From positions 2,728,001-2,792,000 of the forward strand of contig NZ_JBPWQE010000001.1 in the NCBI RefSeq assembly GCF_051811025.1: a DNA stretch of 64,000 nucleotides, in the 5' to 3' direction. This DNA comes from Tardiphaga sp051811025. GTDB taxonomy: Bacteria > Pseudomonadota > Alphaproteobacteria > Rhizobiales > Xanthobacteraceae. The notes beneath the pieces were generated by a model. The model searched no databases, had not been told where the DNA came from, and was given only the letters and a program-made list of their open reading frames with translations. Numbering within the stretch: the first letter of the stretch is position 1; each line of letters starts with the position of its first letter. The position numbers and the translations under genes were made by a program. Of this stretch, positions 16,929-25,154 are shown in pieces.

Positions 16929-17975
16929 TCAGCGCGTTGCTTCCGCGAGCAGTCCAAACACCGAGAAAACCAGCGGTTTTCGCTCGAGATTGTAGGATTC
17001 GGTCTCGCGCGCGGCTCGATTGATCTTTTCCCATACCTCCGCCAGCCGCGCAAGGCGGGGCAGATTGGCGTTGGCATTGGCGTCATCGGCCCGCATGCGC
17101 TCGCCGATCCAGCGGTCGACACTGTCGACAAAAGCGCCGAGCGCGACACGGTCACTGGTCCCCAGCGCATCGCCCAGCGCATGCAACTCGCGCGGATCGA
17201 CATGCGGCAGCGTGTTCAGGAGCGAGGCGGTGCGCTGGTGCAGTTTCAGCGCGCCGCCGCCGAGCAAATTCAGAGCGCGCGACACGCTGCCTTCGGAGGC
17301 TTCAGCGACCTCTTTGAGCAAGGGATCGCTGGCCTCCAGTTCGGCGGCCTGCGCGGTGGCGCGGGTTACATCCGTCGTCGACAGCGCACGCAGTGGCAGC
17401 TTGCGACAGCGCGACTGGATGGTCGGCAGCACGCGCGCCTGCGCATGTGTGATCAACAGGAACAGCGAGCGCAGCGGCGGCTCTTCAAGCACTTTCAGCA
17501 GCGCGTTGGCAGCATTGGCGTTCAGCTCATCGACGGTGTCGACGATGCAGACGCGCCAGCCGTCGACAGCGGCGGTCGAGCCGAAGAACGACACGGTCTG
17601 CCGGGTCTCATCGACGGTGATGACCGTGCGCATCACGCCCTTGTCGTTGAGCGAGCGTTCCAGTGTCAACAAACCGCCATGGGATTCGGCGGCGACCTGG
17701 CGCACGATCGGATGCGTCGGATCGAGACCGAGCGATGTTGCGGATTGTACTTGCGGTGATGTGGGATCGCGATGCGCCAGTACGAAACGCGCCATGCGAT
17801 AGGCCAAAGTCGCCTTGCCGATCCCCTGCGGGCCGCCGATCAGCCAGGCATGCGGAATGCGGCCGCCGCGATAGGCATTGAGCAGCGTGGCCTCGGCATC
17901 CTGATGACCGAACAGCGCGATCGTCTCGCGCGGATGCGGAACCGAGATCGTTTGCTCGGATGACTTAGCACTCAT
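16929..17975 (-). CDS. holB: DNA polymerase III delta' subunit
   Basis: This 348-residue clamp-loader subunit has a Walker-A-like loop GGPQGIGKAT (47-56), DELNANAANALLKVLEEPP and the SRC arginine-finger motif (IQSRCRKLPL). In the clamp-loader complex delta' is the stator that helps open and load the beta clamp. Unlike E. coli delta', it keeps a near-complete P-loop, as is common in this class. Its start overlaps the tmk stop by four bases, showing translational coupling of two replication-supporting genes. Confidence 0.93.
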   Translation of the reverse strand: MSAKSSEQTISVPHPRETIALFGHQDAEATLLNAYRGGRIPHAWLIGGPQGIGKATLAYRMARFVLAHRDPTSPQVQSATSLGLDPTHPIVRQVAAESHGGLLTLERSLNDKGVMRTVITVDETRQTVSFFGSTAAVDGWRVCIVDTVDELNANAANALLKVLEEPPLRSLFLLITHAQARVLPTIQSRCRKLPLRALSTTDVTRATAQAAELEASDPLLKEVAEASEGSVSRALNLLGGGALKLHQRTASLLNTLPHVDPRELHALGDALGTSDRVALGAFVDSVDRWIGERMRADDANANANLPRLARLAEVWEKINRAARETESYNLERKPLVFSVFGLLAEATR

Positions 17976-18658
17976 GCCGAAGTGACCTCGTGGTTCGACG
18001 GCGTCAAAAGGCGTCGGCGCAACACGCCCCAGATATTGTTCGATACGATCTTTGGATCTGCATTGGCGTCGATGAGTACGCAGCGTTGGGGTTCATCGGC
18101 TGCGATCTGGCGGAACGCGTCACGCAGCCCCTGATGAAAGGCGATGCCCTCGGCCTCGAATCTGTCGGGCACATCATTGCCACGCCGCGCTGCTGCGCGT
18201 CGCATGCCGATCGACACCGGGATATCGAGAATGACGGTGAGATCGGGCTTGAGCCGTCCGATGGTGACGCGCTCCATCGCATTGAGCAGTTCCGGCGAGA
18301 CATGCCCAAGCCGGCCCTGATAGGCCCGCGTCGAATCCGAGAAACGGTCGCACAGCACCCAGATGCCCTGCTCCAGCGCCGGCGCAATCACCGCATGAAC
18401 ATGGTCGTCGCGCGCCGCGGCAAACAGCAGCGTCTCGGCTTCGGGGCCGAGCAGCTTGCCCATGCCCGACAGCACCACATGACGGATGATCTCGGCGCCG
18501 GGCGAACCGCCGGGCTCGCGGGTGACGATGACGCGCTTGCCTTCGGCCTCCAACCGGTCGGCCAGAATCTTGATCTGGGTCGATTTTCCGGCGCCCTCGC
18601 CGCCCTCGAAACTGACGAAGCGACCGCGCGGCGGCGGTGTCGTGGGCGTGTCCGTCAT
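17972..18658 (-). CDS. tmk: Thymidylate kinase
   Basis: This 228-residue enzyme phosphorylates dTMP to dTDP. It shows the P-loop FEGGEGAGKST (17-27), the REPGGSPGAE motif, DRFSDSTRAYQG (the DR(Y/F) motif and thymidine-binding region) and the lid region RRAAARRGNDVPDRFE. The arginine in the P-loop of some types is absent and the lid is arginine-rich, which is the E. coli-like class. It is followed by holB with a four-base overlap and preceded by the dac gene with one base between stop and start. Confidence 0.95.
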   Translation of the reverse strand: MTDTPTTPPPRGRFVSFEGGEGAGKSTQIKILADRLEAEGKRVIVTREPGGSPGAEIIRHVVLSGMGKLLGPEAETLLFAAARDDHVHAVIAPALEQGIWVLCDRFSDSTRAYQGRLGHVSPELLNAMERVTIGRLKPDLTVILDIPVSIGMRRAAARRGNDVPDRFEAEGIAFHQGLRDAFRQIAADEPQRCVLIDANADPKIVSNNIWGVLRRRLLTPSNHEVTSA

Positions 18659-18659
18659 G

Positions 18660-19919
18660 TCAGAGCTTCTCGGCGCCAGCGCGAAACAGTCCGATCACCA
18701 GCTCGCCGGCGCCGTCCACGGCGCGCCGCATGGTCGATCCGGTGCCGACGGCAGCCGCCGTATAGAGCGGGGTCTCGACAGCGATATTGGCGCCGCGCCA
18801 GACCTTGATCACGCCGACTGGCTGACCGGGCTCGACGGGCGCACGCACCGGGCCTTTATAGACGACGCGGGCGATCAGCTTGTCGCTGCCGTTCTTCTGC
18901 ACCATCACCTTGACCGGTTCTTTTGCAGAGAGCGCGACCGAGCGGCTCTCGCCGCCGAACACCTTGGCGAAGCCGACGATCTGGTCGGCCGCGAACAGCG
19001 TGCGGGCCTCGAAATTCTTGAAACCCCACTCCAGCAGCTTCTTCGCTTCAGTCGCACGATCGTCCGGATCGTCCAGACCGTTGATCACCACGATCAGCCG
19101 CATGCCGTCGCGAATGGCGGAGCCGACCATGCCGTAGCCACCGTCCTTGGTGTAGCCGGTCTTGAAACCGTCAGCGCCGTCCAGCGTCGCCAGCAGCGGA
19201 TTGCGGTTCTGCTGGCGGATCTTGTTCCATGTGAATTCGCGCTCGCCGAACAGCTTGTAGAAGTCAGGATAGGTGCGAACGATGTGTCGGGCGAGAACGC
19301 CGAGCTCACGCACCGTCATCTTGTTGCCGGGGTCCGGCAGGCCGTTGGAATTGGCGAAGGTGGATTTCGGCATGCCGAGCACACGTGCACGCGCTGTCAT
19401 CTTCTCGGCAAAGGCCGCCTCGCCGCCTGCAATGCCCTCGGCCAGGATCATGCAGCTATCGTTGCCGCTCTGGATGATGGCGCCGCGCAGGAGATCAGCG
19501 ACCGGCACGCGGCTGTTGATGGCGGCGAACATGGTCGATGCGCCTGCCGGCGCACCGCCCTTGCGCCAGGAATTCTCGCTGACGCGGTATTCGTCCGTGA
19601 GCTTGATGTCGCCGCGGGTCAGCGCGTCAAACACCAGTTCGACGGTCATCAGCTTCATCATGCTCGAGGGCGCGCGAAGCTCGTCGGCATTTTTCTCGAA
19701 CAGCACGCTGCCGGAGCCAGCCTCGATCAGGATCGCGGTCGGCGCATCGGTGTCGTAGCCGCCGTCTTCGACGACCTTCTTGGCGCCCTGCACGCTCTGG
19801 TTCGCGGCCTGCGCGGTTGGGCCGAGGGCGACGCCAAACGTCACCAGGGCAGCCAGAAGCGTCCGCCAGCTCCGCGCGGCGAATTGCGGTCGTTTCAAGG
19901 GGATGGAGCCAGATGCCAT
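18660..19919 (-). CDS. D-alanyl-D-alanine carboxypeptidase (low-molecular-mass PBP)
   Basis: The 419-residue protein has an N-terminal export signal (LLAALVTFGVALGPTAQA) and all three penicillin-binding motifs: SMMK (Ser86-Lys89), SGN (151-153) and KTG (253-255). A C-terminal PBP5-like beta domain (about 300-390) follows. The last segment (RRAVDGAGELVIGLFRAGAEKL) can form an amphipathic membrane anchor. It trims the terminal D-Ala of peptidoglycan stem peptides in the periplasm. ATG 19919 follows AGGA at good spacing; the upstream in-frame ATG at 19976 has no ribosome site. It lies between rlpA and tmk, so cell-wall and replication genes share a transcript. Confidence 0.93.
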   Translation of the reverse strand: MASGSIPLKRPQFAARSWRTLLAALVTFGVALGPTAQAANQSVQGAKKVVEDGGYDTDAPTAILIEAGSGSVLFEKNADELRAPSSMMKLMTVELVFDALTRGDIKLTDEYRVSENSWRKGGAPAGASTMFAAINSRVPVADLLRGAIIQSGNDSCMILAEGIAGGEAAFAEKMTARARVLGMPKSTFANSNGLPDPGNKMTVRELGVLARHIVRTYPDFYKLFGEREFTWNKIRQQNRNPLLATLDGADGFKTGYTKDGGYGMVGSAIRDGMRLIVVINGLDDPDDRATEAKKLLEWGFKNFEARTLFAADQIVGFAKVFGGESRSVALSAKEPVKVMVQKNGSDKLIARVVYKGPVRAPVEPGQPVGVIKVWRGANIAVETPLYTAAAVGTGSTMRRAVDGAGELVIGLFRAGAEKL

Positions 19920-20041
19920 GTGCTGTCCTGAGTGCTCTGGTCTTAACAGGATCAACGGAGGCAAACAACGCGGCAAGGTGCAACGCAGATCAGGGCGCCA
20001 TGCTGCGCCCGTCTGGTGTCGGTCGCAAACGACGAACCGGC

Positions 20042-20992
20042 TTAGTAGAGACCGCGGCCGGACAGGATCGCCTGGGCGCCGCGCGCATCGACCGTGCCGT
20101 CATCAGGCTCGGCAGGTGCCGCATAAGCGGCGTTGCTCTCATAGGACACCGCGCGATGGTTCTCGCTCATCCGCGGCGCCGATGCCGTGCGCATGCGGCT
20201 GGACGCCGACATTTCCGACGTCGAACGGATCGAGGCCATATCGGCCGAGGTATTGCCGAGCGAATACGGGCGGCCCTCCGGCAGAGGAACATCGCGCGAG
20301 ACAACACGACCACCCTGCATGTCGGGCACGAAGGAGCGCGCCGAGGCGACACGCACCAGCGATGGCGACGGTGCGGGTTCACCGGTACGCAGCGTGGCTA
20401 CGAGCTGGCGATCGTCCGACCCTTCCAGCGGCGCGCGGCCGACATATTCGACGCGGACCTTGGCGGTGCCGTTGCCCTTGAATTCGAGCAGTTCGGCGGC
20501 CTTGTTCGAGACGTCGATCAGGCGGTTGCCGTGATACGGGCCGCGATCGTTGACGCGAACGATCAGCGACTTGCCGTTATAGACATTGGTCACACGGGCA
20601 TAGCTCGGGATCGGCAGCGTCGGATGGGCCGCAGTGAGCGAGGCCATGTCGAACACTTCGCCATTGGCTGTCAGACGGCCATGAAACGCGTCGCCGTACC
20701 AGGAGGCGATGCCTTCAGCGCGGTAATTGATGTTTTCTTCCGGCACATAGAGCTTGCCGGCGACGGTGTAGGGCTTGCCGATACGGTAGGTGCCGCCGCC
20801 CTTGGGAACCGGCTCACCCATCCCGACGACCCGAGGACTGCTCGATACGCCATATTTCGGATCGAGGCGGCTGAAGCTGGTGGTGGAGGACGAACAATTG
20901 GCCAGCGCCAGGCAGGCGCTGATGGCCGCTGCTGCCTGAACAGCCTGGCCGAGTCGGTTTGACCCACGAATCCCCATACGCCCCAATACCAT
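20042..20992 (-). CDS. rlpA: RlpA-family septal ring lytic transglycosylase, lipoprotein
   Basis: The protein has a lipoprotein signal with lipobox LANC (modified Cys about residue 33) and a double-psi beta-barrel. Its landmarks are GIASWYGDAFHGRLTANGEVFD, TAAHPTLPIPSYARVTN and VRVNDRGPYHGNRLIDVS. The histidine and aspartate needed for cleavage of naked glycan strands in characterised RlpA are both present. A long Ser/Arg-rich tail replaces the SPOR domain that usually targets RlpA to the septum. The start is uncertain: ATG 20992 and ATG 20977 both give sensible signal peptides, and the frame is open to 21175. Confidence 0.85.
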   Translation of the reverse strand: MVLGRMGIRGSNRLGQAVQAAAAISACLALANCSSSTTSFSRLDPKYGVSSSPRVVGMGEPVPKGGGTYRIGKPYTVAGKLYVPEENINYRAEGIASWYGDAFHGRLTANGEVFDMASLTAAHPTLPIPSYARVTNVYNGKSLIVRVNDRGPYHGNRLIDVSNKAAELLEFKGNGTAKVRVEYVGRAPLEGSDDRQLVATLRTGEPAPSPSLVRVASARSFVPDMQGGRVVSRDVPLPEGRPYSLGNTSADMASIRSTSEMSASSRMRTASAPRMSENHRAVSYESNAAYAAPAEPDDGTVDARGAQAILSGRGLY

Positions 20993-21317
20993 TCCAGCGA
21001 CCGCCTGCCCATCTCCGGGCATCCCCACGGTCAAAATTCCCGATGCGGCCCACTTCCGCATCAAGTGGTGAATATATCGCAGCCGGATCGCGGCGGAAAT
21101 GGGGAGAGCCCCGGTATGGTAAACAGAGGATGTCGTATTTTGGCCCGTACAACGGGTGATCATCTCGCGCTGCACACACCGCGCGTGAGGCTTTGCGCCG
21201 TCCGGTGAAATGACACCGTAACTGTGTCTAACTACTTCCGGGAAAAGCTATTTTTTGCGGGATCGGCACATACGTATTTACTCAGGATTCAGACGGGGCC
21301 TATAGCGTCCGTTCACT
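20993..21317. other. Intergenic region between rlpA and the Flp pilin gene
   Basis: These 325 bases separate divergent genes and should hold both promoters. The stretch is AT-richer near 21220-21290. No convincing reading frame, tRNA or strong operator palindrome was found. Confidence 0.4.
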
Positions 21318-21482
21318 ATGAAAAACCTCATCAAGCGATTTATCGCAGACGAATCCGGCGCCACAGCCATCGAATATGGACTGATCGCTGCCGGCATTGC
21401 CCTCGCCATCATTGCCGTCGTCAACGGCATGGGCACCAAGCTGAACAGCAAGTTCACGTCGATCAACGCATCGCTGAAGTGA
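21318..21482 (+). CDS. Flp/Fap-type pilin
   Basis: This 54-residue prepilin begins MKNLIKRFIADESGATAIEYGLIAAGIALAI. It has the type IVb Flp leader with cleavage expected after the Gly of ESGATAIEY, the conserved Glu and Tyr of the processing site, and one hydrophobic helix. Mature Flp subunits polymerise into tight-adherence pili through the Tad machinery. No tad, cpa or rcp gene is in the window, so the gene is an orphan here and would use machinery encoded elsewhere. A GC-rich hairpin follows at 21509. Confidence 0.9.
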   Translation: MKNLIKRFIADESGATAIEYGLIAAGIALAIIAVVNGMGTKLNSKFTSINASLK

Positions 21483-21508
21483 CGACCTGACGATCCATCA
21501 TCACTCCC

Positions 21509-21525
21509 CGCGCCGCCACGGCGCG
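21509..21525 (+). terminator. Hairpin after the Flp pilin gene
   Basis: CGCGCCG-CCA-CGGCGCG forms a seven-base-pair stem with a three-base loop 26 bases after the pilin stop. No T-run follows, so it may be an RNA 3'-end stabiliser or a weak terminator. Confidence 0.4.
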
Positions 21526-21557
21526 CGGAGTTCTCCCTCACGTTACGTCTTGCACGA

Positions 21558-21710
21558 TCAATCGTACCACTCGCGGCGGATATACGGGCCGTACAGCACG
21601 TCCTGACGCCAGCGATAGACCTGCACCAGCAGGCCGCCGACACCGGCAACAACACTCAGCAACAACAAGGTCTCGATCACCGCAACGCCCCCGGCATTCT
21701 CGTTGGGCAC
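21558..21710 (-). CDS. Possible small membrane protein, unknown
   Basis: The frame from GTG 21710 encodes 50 residues, with one hydrophobic helix (ETLLLLSVVAGVGGLLVQVY) followed by a basic and aromatic tail (RWRQDVLYGPYIRREWYD). The balance of helix and positive-inside tail looks protein-like. There is no clear ribosome site, and a shorter GTG start at 21680 is possible. It faces the Flp pilin gene tail to tail. It is not recognised and could be spurious. Confidence 0.4.
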   Translation of the reverse strand: MPNENAGGVAVIETLLLLSVVAGVGGLLVQVYRWRQDVLYGPYIRREWYD

Positions 21711-21910
21711 AGCAATACATGATGATTTTTAAGATCCCCGCTGCGGTTTGTTTTGAATTTGCGGGGCGCCGCTAACGGAGATTAATTTCCGCAACTCGCG
21801 CCCCGTCCGTTTCAACTATTTGTTAGTTGAACGATCGCGCACGATCTTGATCTGATAGCAGAACGCGCTGACGCGATTCCTGGCGGGACTCTTGCGGCGG
21901 GATTTTGGGG

Positions 21911-22171
21911 ATGGAGATGGACGTTTCAAGGACGGACTGCGGCGGGATCACCGGTGCGGGAGAGTACAGGTTTCGCGATGGCCACCTGATCGTGACGCTC
22001 TACCAGATCGCGATCTGGGCCGAACATCCCGAAGCCATCTTCACCGTCGTCACATCGCGCTTCCACAACAGCATGAAGCTCTATGTGCTCGCGTCGTGGC
22101 GCCTGCCGAATGCAGCGCCGGGTGATCAGCCACCCGCTCCCGCTAGTGCGGAAGGAATGTCGCTGCATTGA
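21911..22171 (+). CDS. Small conserved-looking hypothetical protein
   Basis: The 86-residue protein has a regular core, YRFRDGHLIVTLYQIAIWAEHP and IFTVVTSRFHNSMKLYVLASWRLP, that reads like a folded alpha/beta domain. The C-terminal tail is Pro/Ala-rich. No signal peptide or membrane segment is seen. ATG 21911 or 21917 may be used; a GGGG run is just upstream. Its end overlaps the opposite small gene at 22143. Function is not recognised. Confidence 0.5.
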   Translation: MEMDVSRTDCGGITGAGEYRFRDGHLIVTLYQIAIWAEHPEAIFTVVTSRFHNSMKLYVLASWRLPNAAPGDQPPAPASAEGMSLH

Positions 22172-22268
22172 TCACGGTGACGACCGCGAAAGCCATCACC
22201 CATAGCGGCCAAACGGGCGCCTGCGCCCGCGGGCGGAACTGTCGGGGAACGCCGAAATTGCGTGCCAT
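22143..22268 (-). CDS. Possible 41-residue single-helix membrane protein
   Basis: From ATG 22268 the frame gives MARNFGVPRQFRPRAQAPV, a basic cytoplasmic head, followed by one membrane helix (WPLWVMAFAVVTVINAATF). GGAGCAGG lies just upstream at ribosome-site distance; ATG 22280 is a second option. Size and topology match the many short membrane proteins of this bacterial group. No function is recognised. Confidence 0.42.
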   Translation of the reverse strand: MARNFGVPRQFRPRAQAPVWPLWVMAFAVVTVINAATFLPH

Positions 22269-22553
22269 TGCCTGCTCCATTGCATCGACCGAACGACACT
22301 GAATGTGAGCGTGCAATCTGTTAAAATTACGTCGTGGCTTCGGCGACAATTTGCGCGCCCACGGCAAGCATAGCCTCGGCGTGCGGCGCTTCGTGGTGAC
22401 GCGGAGTGAGCTGGCAGCCAAGCGGGGCACCATCCGCATCGCGACGATGGATACCTACCGACTATCAGGCGCACATGCTGCCGGTAAGGTTGATTGGTTA
22501 GGTTAAACCGGTAATTGCATTGACCGCACCTGCAGCCTTGCTCAATTGCCGGC

Positions 22554-22793
22554 ATGATCGACGATGACGACAGCTATGAGTTGAATGACCAGGGCATCCG
22601 GGTGCTGATCGGGCTGACCGTGGAAGAGACTGCGGAATTCACCCGCCTCGACGGCACCATCGGTCACAGCCGCCCGCCTGGGATCTCGCTCGAACAATGG
22701 GCCCATGCCGAAGACCGGCGCTGGCTCGAACTCTATCAGAAACACGAAAATGCGCGGCAGCCGTTCCTGCAGGCCGGCAAGACCAGGCACTGA
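22554..22793 (+). CDS. Small acidic hypothetical protein
   Basis: This 79-residue acidic, soluble protein (MIDDDDSYELNDQGIRVLIGLTVEETAEFTRLD) continues ISLEQWAHAEDRRWLELYQKHENARQPFLQAGK. Helix-rich and charged, it has no export signal and no known motif that I recognise. It is a single gene ahead of the tmRNA terminator on the other strand. Coding bias matches neighbours. Confidence 0.6.
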   Translation: MIDDDDSYELNDQGIRVLIGLTVEETAEFTRLDGTIGHSRPPGISLEQWAHAEDRRWLELYQKHENARQPFLQAGKTRH

Positions 22794-22841
22794 GCGCACG
22801 GAAGCGCCATTCTCCGACACCGCAAACTGGAAGCACTCCGC

Positions 22842-22878
22842 AAATTAAAAGCCGCGCCAACCCGAAGGTTGACGCGGC
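22842..22878 (-). terminator. Rho-independent terminator of the tmRNA gene
   Basis: On the minus strand GCCGCGTCAACC-TTCG-GGTTGGCGCGGC forms a long stem with one G.T pair and is followed directly by TTTTAATTTG. It lies about 40 bases after the tag stop codon and so ends the ssrA transcript. Confidence 0.8.
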
Positions 22879-23200
22879 CATGGCCGTTCTGTTGCAAGGT
22901 GGACCTACCCCGAACGGTTACGCCGCGAGGCGCACTTCGTTCATGCGAACGTTATCGTTTGCATTTAGGTTTTGACCCGATAACGGCGGTATCATGCCGA
23001 GCACAATTCACGACTTCTTCGCGGCCATCGATCCTGTTTCGCCCCCGCCTGAGCAGCCCATGCATTTCACCGTCCGGCGAAATCGACCTCACTTGAGTAA
23101 GGCCTCGAGCTGCTGAGGTGGAGGCGCCGGGTACTGCCCCCGGGTCTGCCCGCAGTCCATCGTAAGGTTCAGCGCCATCGTCTTGCGACGAACCAGATAT
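22879..23200 (-). ncRNA. ssrA: Circularly permuted two-piece tmRNA gene (alphaproteobacterial type)
   Basis: The transcript runs leftward, acceptor piece first. Its T-arm-like and 3' end, CCCGGGGGCAGTACCCGG then CGCCTCCACC, ends at 23117. After about 70 intervening bases the coding piece starts at 23046 with GGGGGCGAAACAGGATCGA. GGGGGCG pairs with CGCCTCC over seven positions (one G.U), rebuilding the acceptor stem, with discriminator A and CC following. The tag frame at 22962-22918 reads ANDNVRMNEVRLAA then TAA, ending in the LAA/AA degradation signal. tmRNA with SmpB rescues stalled ribosomes and tags the nascent peptide. The 5' end near 23200 is approximate. CCA is not fully encoded (CCT). 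Confidence 0.9.
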
Positions 23201-23268
23201 AGGCGCGATTGCCGGCGAAATCTAGGCTCGGTCCCCGCCTTGCTTTCCGGGCGGAATGCCGCTGGCGG

Positions 23269-23661
23269 CTAGGCTTTTTTGGCGGAACTCTTTTTGGCGA
23301 TAGTCTTTTTTGCGGTTGTCCTGGCGCTGTCCTTGGCCGGCTTCTCCGTCGCCGTCTTTTCCTTGGTGGGCTGTGCTTTAGCCACCCTGGCCTTTGCAGG
23401 CTTGGCTTCGGAAGCGGGCATGTCTGCGGACGGGGCTTCCATCGCCTGGGCTTCGGCGGCCTGCGCCTCAATCACCTGGGTTTCTGCAACCTGTTTCTTG
23501 GCAGGCTTCGGAGCTGCGGCCACCTTGTTCGCCGCAGGCGCAGACTTGCTCTCCGTAGGTGCGGCGGCTTTGCCCGCTTCCCTGATTAGCCGCTGTGCGG
23601 CCTCGAATTTGGCCTCACGCATCGCACGCAAGGCGTCGGCGCGCGGTGTCGGGTTTGCCAT
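23269..23661 (-). CDS. Lys/Ala-rich histone H1-like protein
   Basis: The 130-residue protein has a short helical head (MANPTPRADALRAMREAKFEAAQRLIREAGK) and a long low-complexity tail of Ala, Lys, Pro and Thr ending TAKKTIAKKSSAKKA. This resembles eukaryotic H1 C-terminal tails and bacterial H1-like nucleoid proteins, so DNA or RNA binding is likely. It is co-directional with ssrA, ending about 70 bases before the acceptor piece. No structured domain beyond the head is seen. Confidence 0.7.
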   Translation of the reverse strand: MANPTPRADALRAMREAKFEAAQRLIREAGKAAAPTESKSAPAANKVAAAPKPAKKQVAETQVIEAQAAEAQAMEAPSADMPASEAKPAKARVAKAQPTKEKTATEKPAKDSARTTAKKTIAKKSSAKKA

Positions 23662-23829
23662 GATGGTCTCCGTCCTCAGAATCGTCAGGCCTTGTTAGCA
23701 CGCCCGGCGCCCGGCACCGACCAGCCCAGGAAAAACACCCGCATCGATGATTTCAGTGCCATAACCGCCGCCCCGGCGGAATCCTCTCTTTCCCTCGGCA
23801 GGCCGCTTTGCTAAGCGCTGTCCCACGAC

Positions 23830-23919
23830 GGAAGGGTGGCCGAGTGGTTTAAGGCAGCGGTCTTGAAAACCGCCGTGCCTGCAAGGGTACCGTGGGTTCG
23901 AATCCCACCCCTTCCGCCA
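23830..23919 (+). tRNA. tRNA-Ser (anticodon UGA)
   Basis: The 90-base gene has acceptor stem GGAAGGG/CCCTTCC, discriminator G and encoded CCA. The D-arm is GGCCGAGTGGTTTAAGGC, the anticodon loop CTTGAAA carries TGA, a long class II variable arm follows, and the T-arm is GTGGGTTCGAATCCCAC. It reads UCA and related serine codons. It is a single tRNA with a small zinc-ribbon gene starting 27 bases after. Confidence 0.96.
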
Positions 23920-23946
23920 CCGCCGCATCATCTTCTGTCGGACGAC

Positions 23947-24189
23947 ATGATCGATCAATCCGAGCCGACGACCCCCGTTGAAACACTCGGCGCTCTCAAA
24001 CCGCCGCGCTGCGCGATGTGCCGGGCGCGGATGACATTGCTGGCTAGCGAGCCGGATAAAGCCGGCGGCGACAGATGCACCTTCGCCTGCCCGAAATGCG
24101 AATTCGTGAAGACCAAGATCGTCGGCGGCCCGCCCGATCTCAGCCGCCACAGGCCGCCCAGAAAAACACGACAGCCCCGGACGCGTTAG
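23947..24189 (+). CDS. Small zinc-ribbon-like protein
   Basis: This 80-residue protein has two CxxC pairs, PPRCAMCRARM and TFACPKCEFVK, spaced as in a zinc ribbon, followed by a basic Arg/Pro-rich tail. It could bind nucleic acid or act as an adaptor; no specific family is assigned. The reading frame extends into the tRNA, so ATG 23947, just after the tRNA, is the start. A gene of similar design lies at 27399-27629. Confidence 0.65.
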   Translation: MIDQSEPTTPVETLGALKPPRCAMCRARMTLLASEPDKAGGDRCTFACPKCEFVKTKIVGGPPDLSRHRPPRKTRQPRTR

Positions 24190-24202
24190 GCCGCTTGAGA
24201 GA

Positions 24203-24793
24203 TCATCGCGGCGGCTGTGCCGCCGCCGGGAGCGGAGCGCCGCCGACTGAGATGGCACCGGCGGGACGATCGGCAGGTCGCTTGCGCGGCGCCGTGGGCG
24301 CTGGGCGCGCAGCCACTGGCGCAGCCGGAGCTGCCGCCATGGGCGCTAGCGCCGCAGCGGCGGGAGCCGGCGGAGCGAGAACGCCCCTGCCCTGCAACGT
24401 ATCGATCTTGGCGGTCAGTCCGACCACTTGGGTCGTCAGGCCCTGGATCTGATCGGACAGGCGCTTCAACTCCGTCTGCTGCGCCGTCAGCAGTTCGGTG
24501 GCAGCCTGGATCGAAACTCCGGTCTGCTGCTGGAACGCTGCGAAATCAGTCGCGCTGACGCTGCCCTCCGCCGCGCTCGCCAACACCGGGGCGCTATCTC
24601 TGGGGCCAGTGCTTCCTGTCACGGCCTGTGCCATGTCGGTCAGTGCGTCGTGGTAGTTCAGCCAGAGATATCCACCGCCGCCAGCGAGGATCAACAGCAC
24701 GGCGACAATTCCGAACGGGCCGAACGACCTGCGCTTGCGCAGCGGCACAGGGGGCGGCCCGACATTGATCTCGTTATTGAACGTATCGGCCAC
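24203..24793 (-). CDS. Single-pass membrane protein with coiled coil and Pro/Ala-rich tail
   Basis: This 196-residue protein has a cytoplasmic head with a basic RKRRS stretch, one membrane helix (FGIVAVLLILAGGGGYLWL, about residues 28-46) and a predicted coiled coil (about 85-135, with LLTAQQTELKRLSDQIQGLTTQVVGLTAKIDTL). An unstructured Ala/Pro-rich tail follows. Topology predicts the coiled coil and tail in the periplasm. No enzymatic motif is seen and no function is assigned. It is convergent with the zinc-ribbon gene across 13 bases. Confidence 0.7.
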   Translation of the reverse strand: MADTFNNEINVGPPPVPLRKRRSFGPFGIVAVLLILAGGGGYLWLNYHDALTDMAQAVTGSTGPRDSAPVLASAAEGSVSATDFAAFQQQTGVSIQAATELLTAQQTELKRLSDQIQGLTTQVVGLTAKIDTLQGRGVLAPPAPAAAALAPMAAAPAAPVAARPAPTAPRKRPADRPAGAISVGGAPLPAAAQPPR

Positions 24794-25154
24794 GGGAGAT
24801 CCTCACTTGCGACGTCCGATCCTGCGGCTCGGGGAGCGAGACAACCGGCGCGATTCCTTGAAGCCTATGTAAGCAAAAAAGCCACAGAGGTGAACTGCTG
24901 CGACTTGGTCATCCCCCATGTCCCCTCATCATGCCCGCGTTGATACGCCTTCAGCGGCCGTTAACCCTGCGCCGGGCTGGCGCCGCCTCGCCGGCGCCGC
25001 ATTGTCATCGCCGTTGCGCCGCGATCGCTCCGCTCAACTGCGTAAAATGTTGCAACGACGCATCACTACAGCTCCGAATGAAAAGCCGACCGCGAATCTC
25101 TTTGACTGTGCGGCCCCCCGTGCCCTCTGTAGTTCGCGGGGGAAAAGGACCACC
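24794..25154. other. Intergenic region of 361 bases
   Basis: It separates the divergent membrane protein gene and the 30-residue peptide gene. Frames that cross it lack ribosome sites and protein-like composition. No RNA gene or strong hairpin was seen; promoters for both sides should lie here. Confidence 0.4.
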
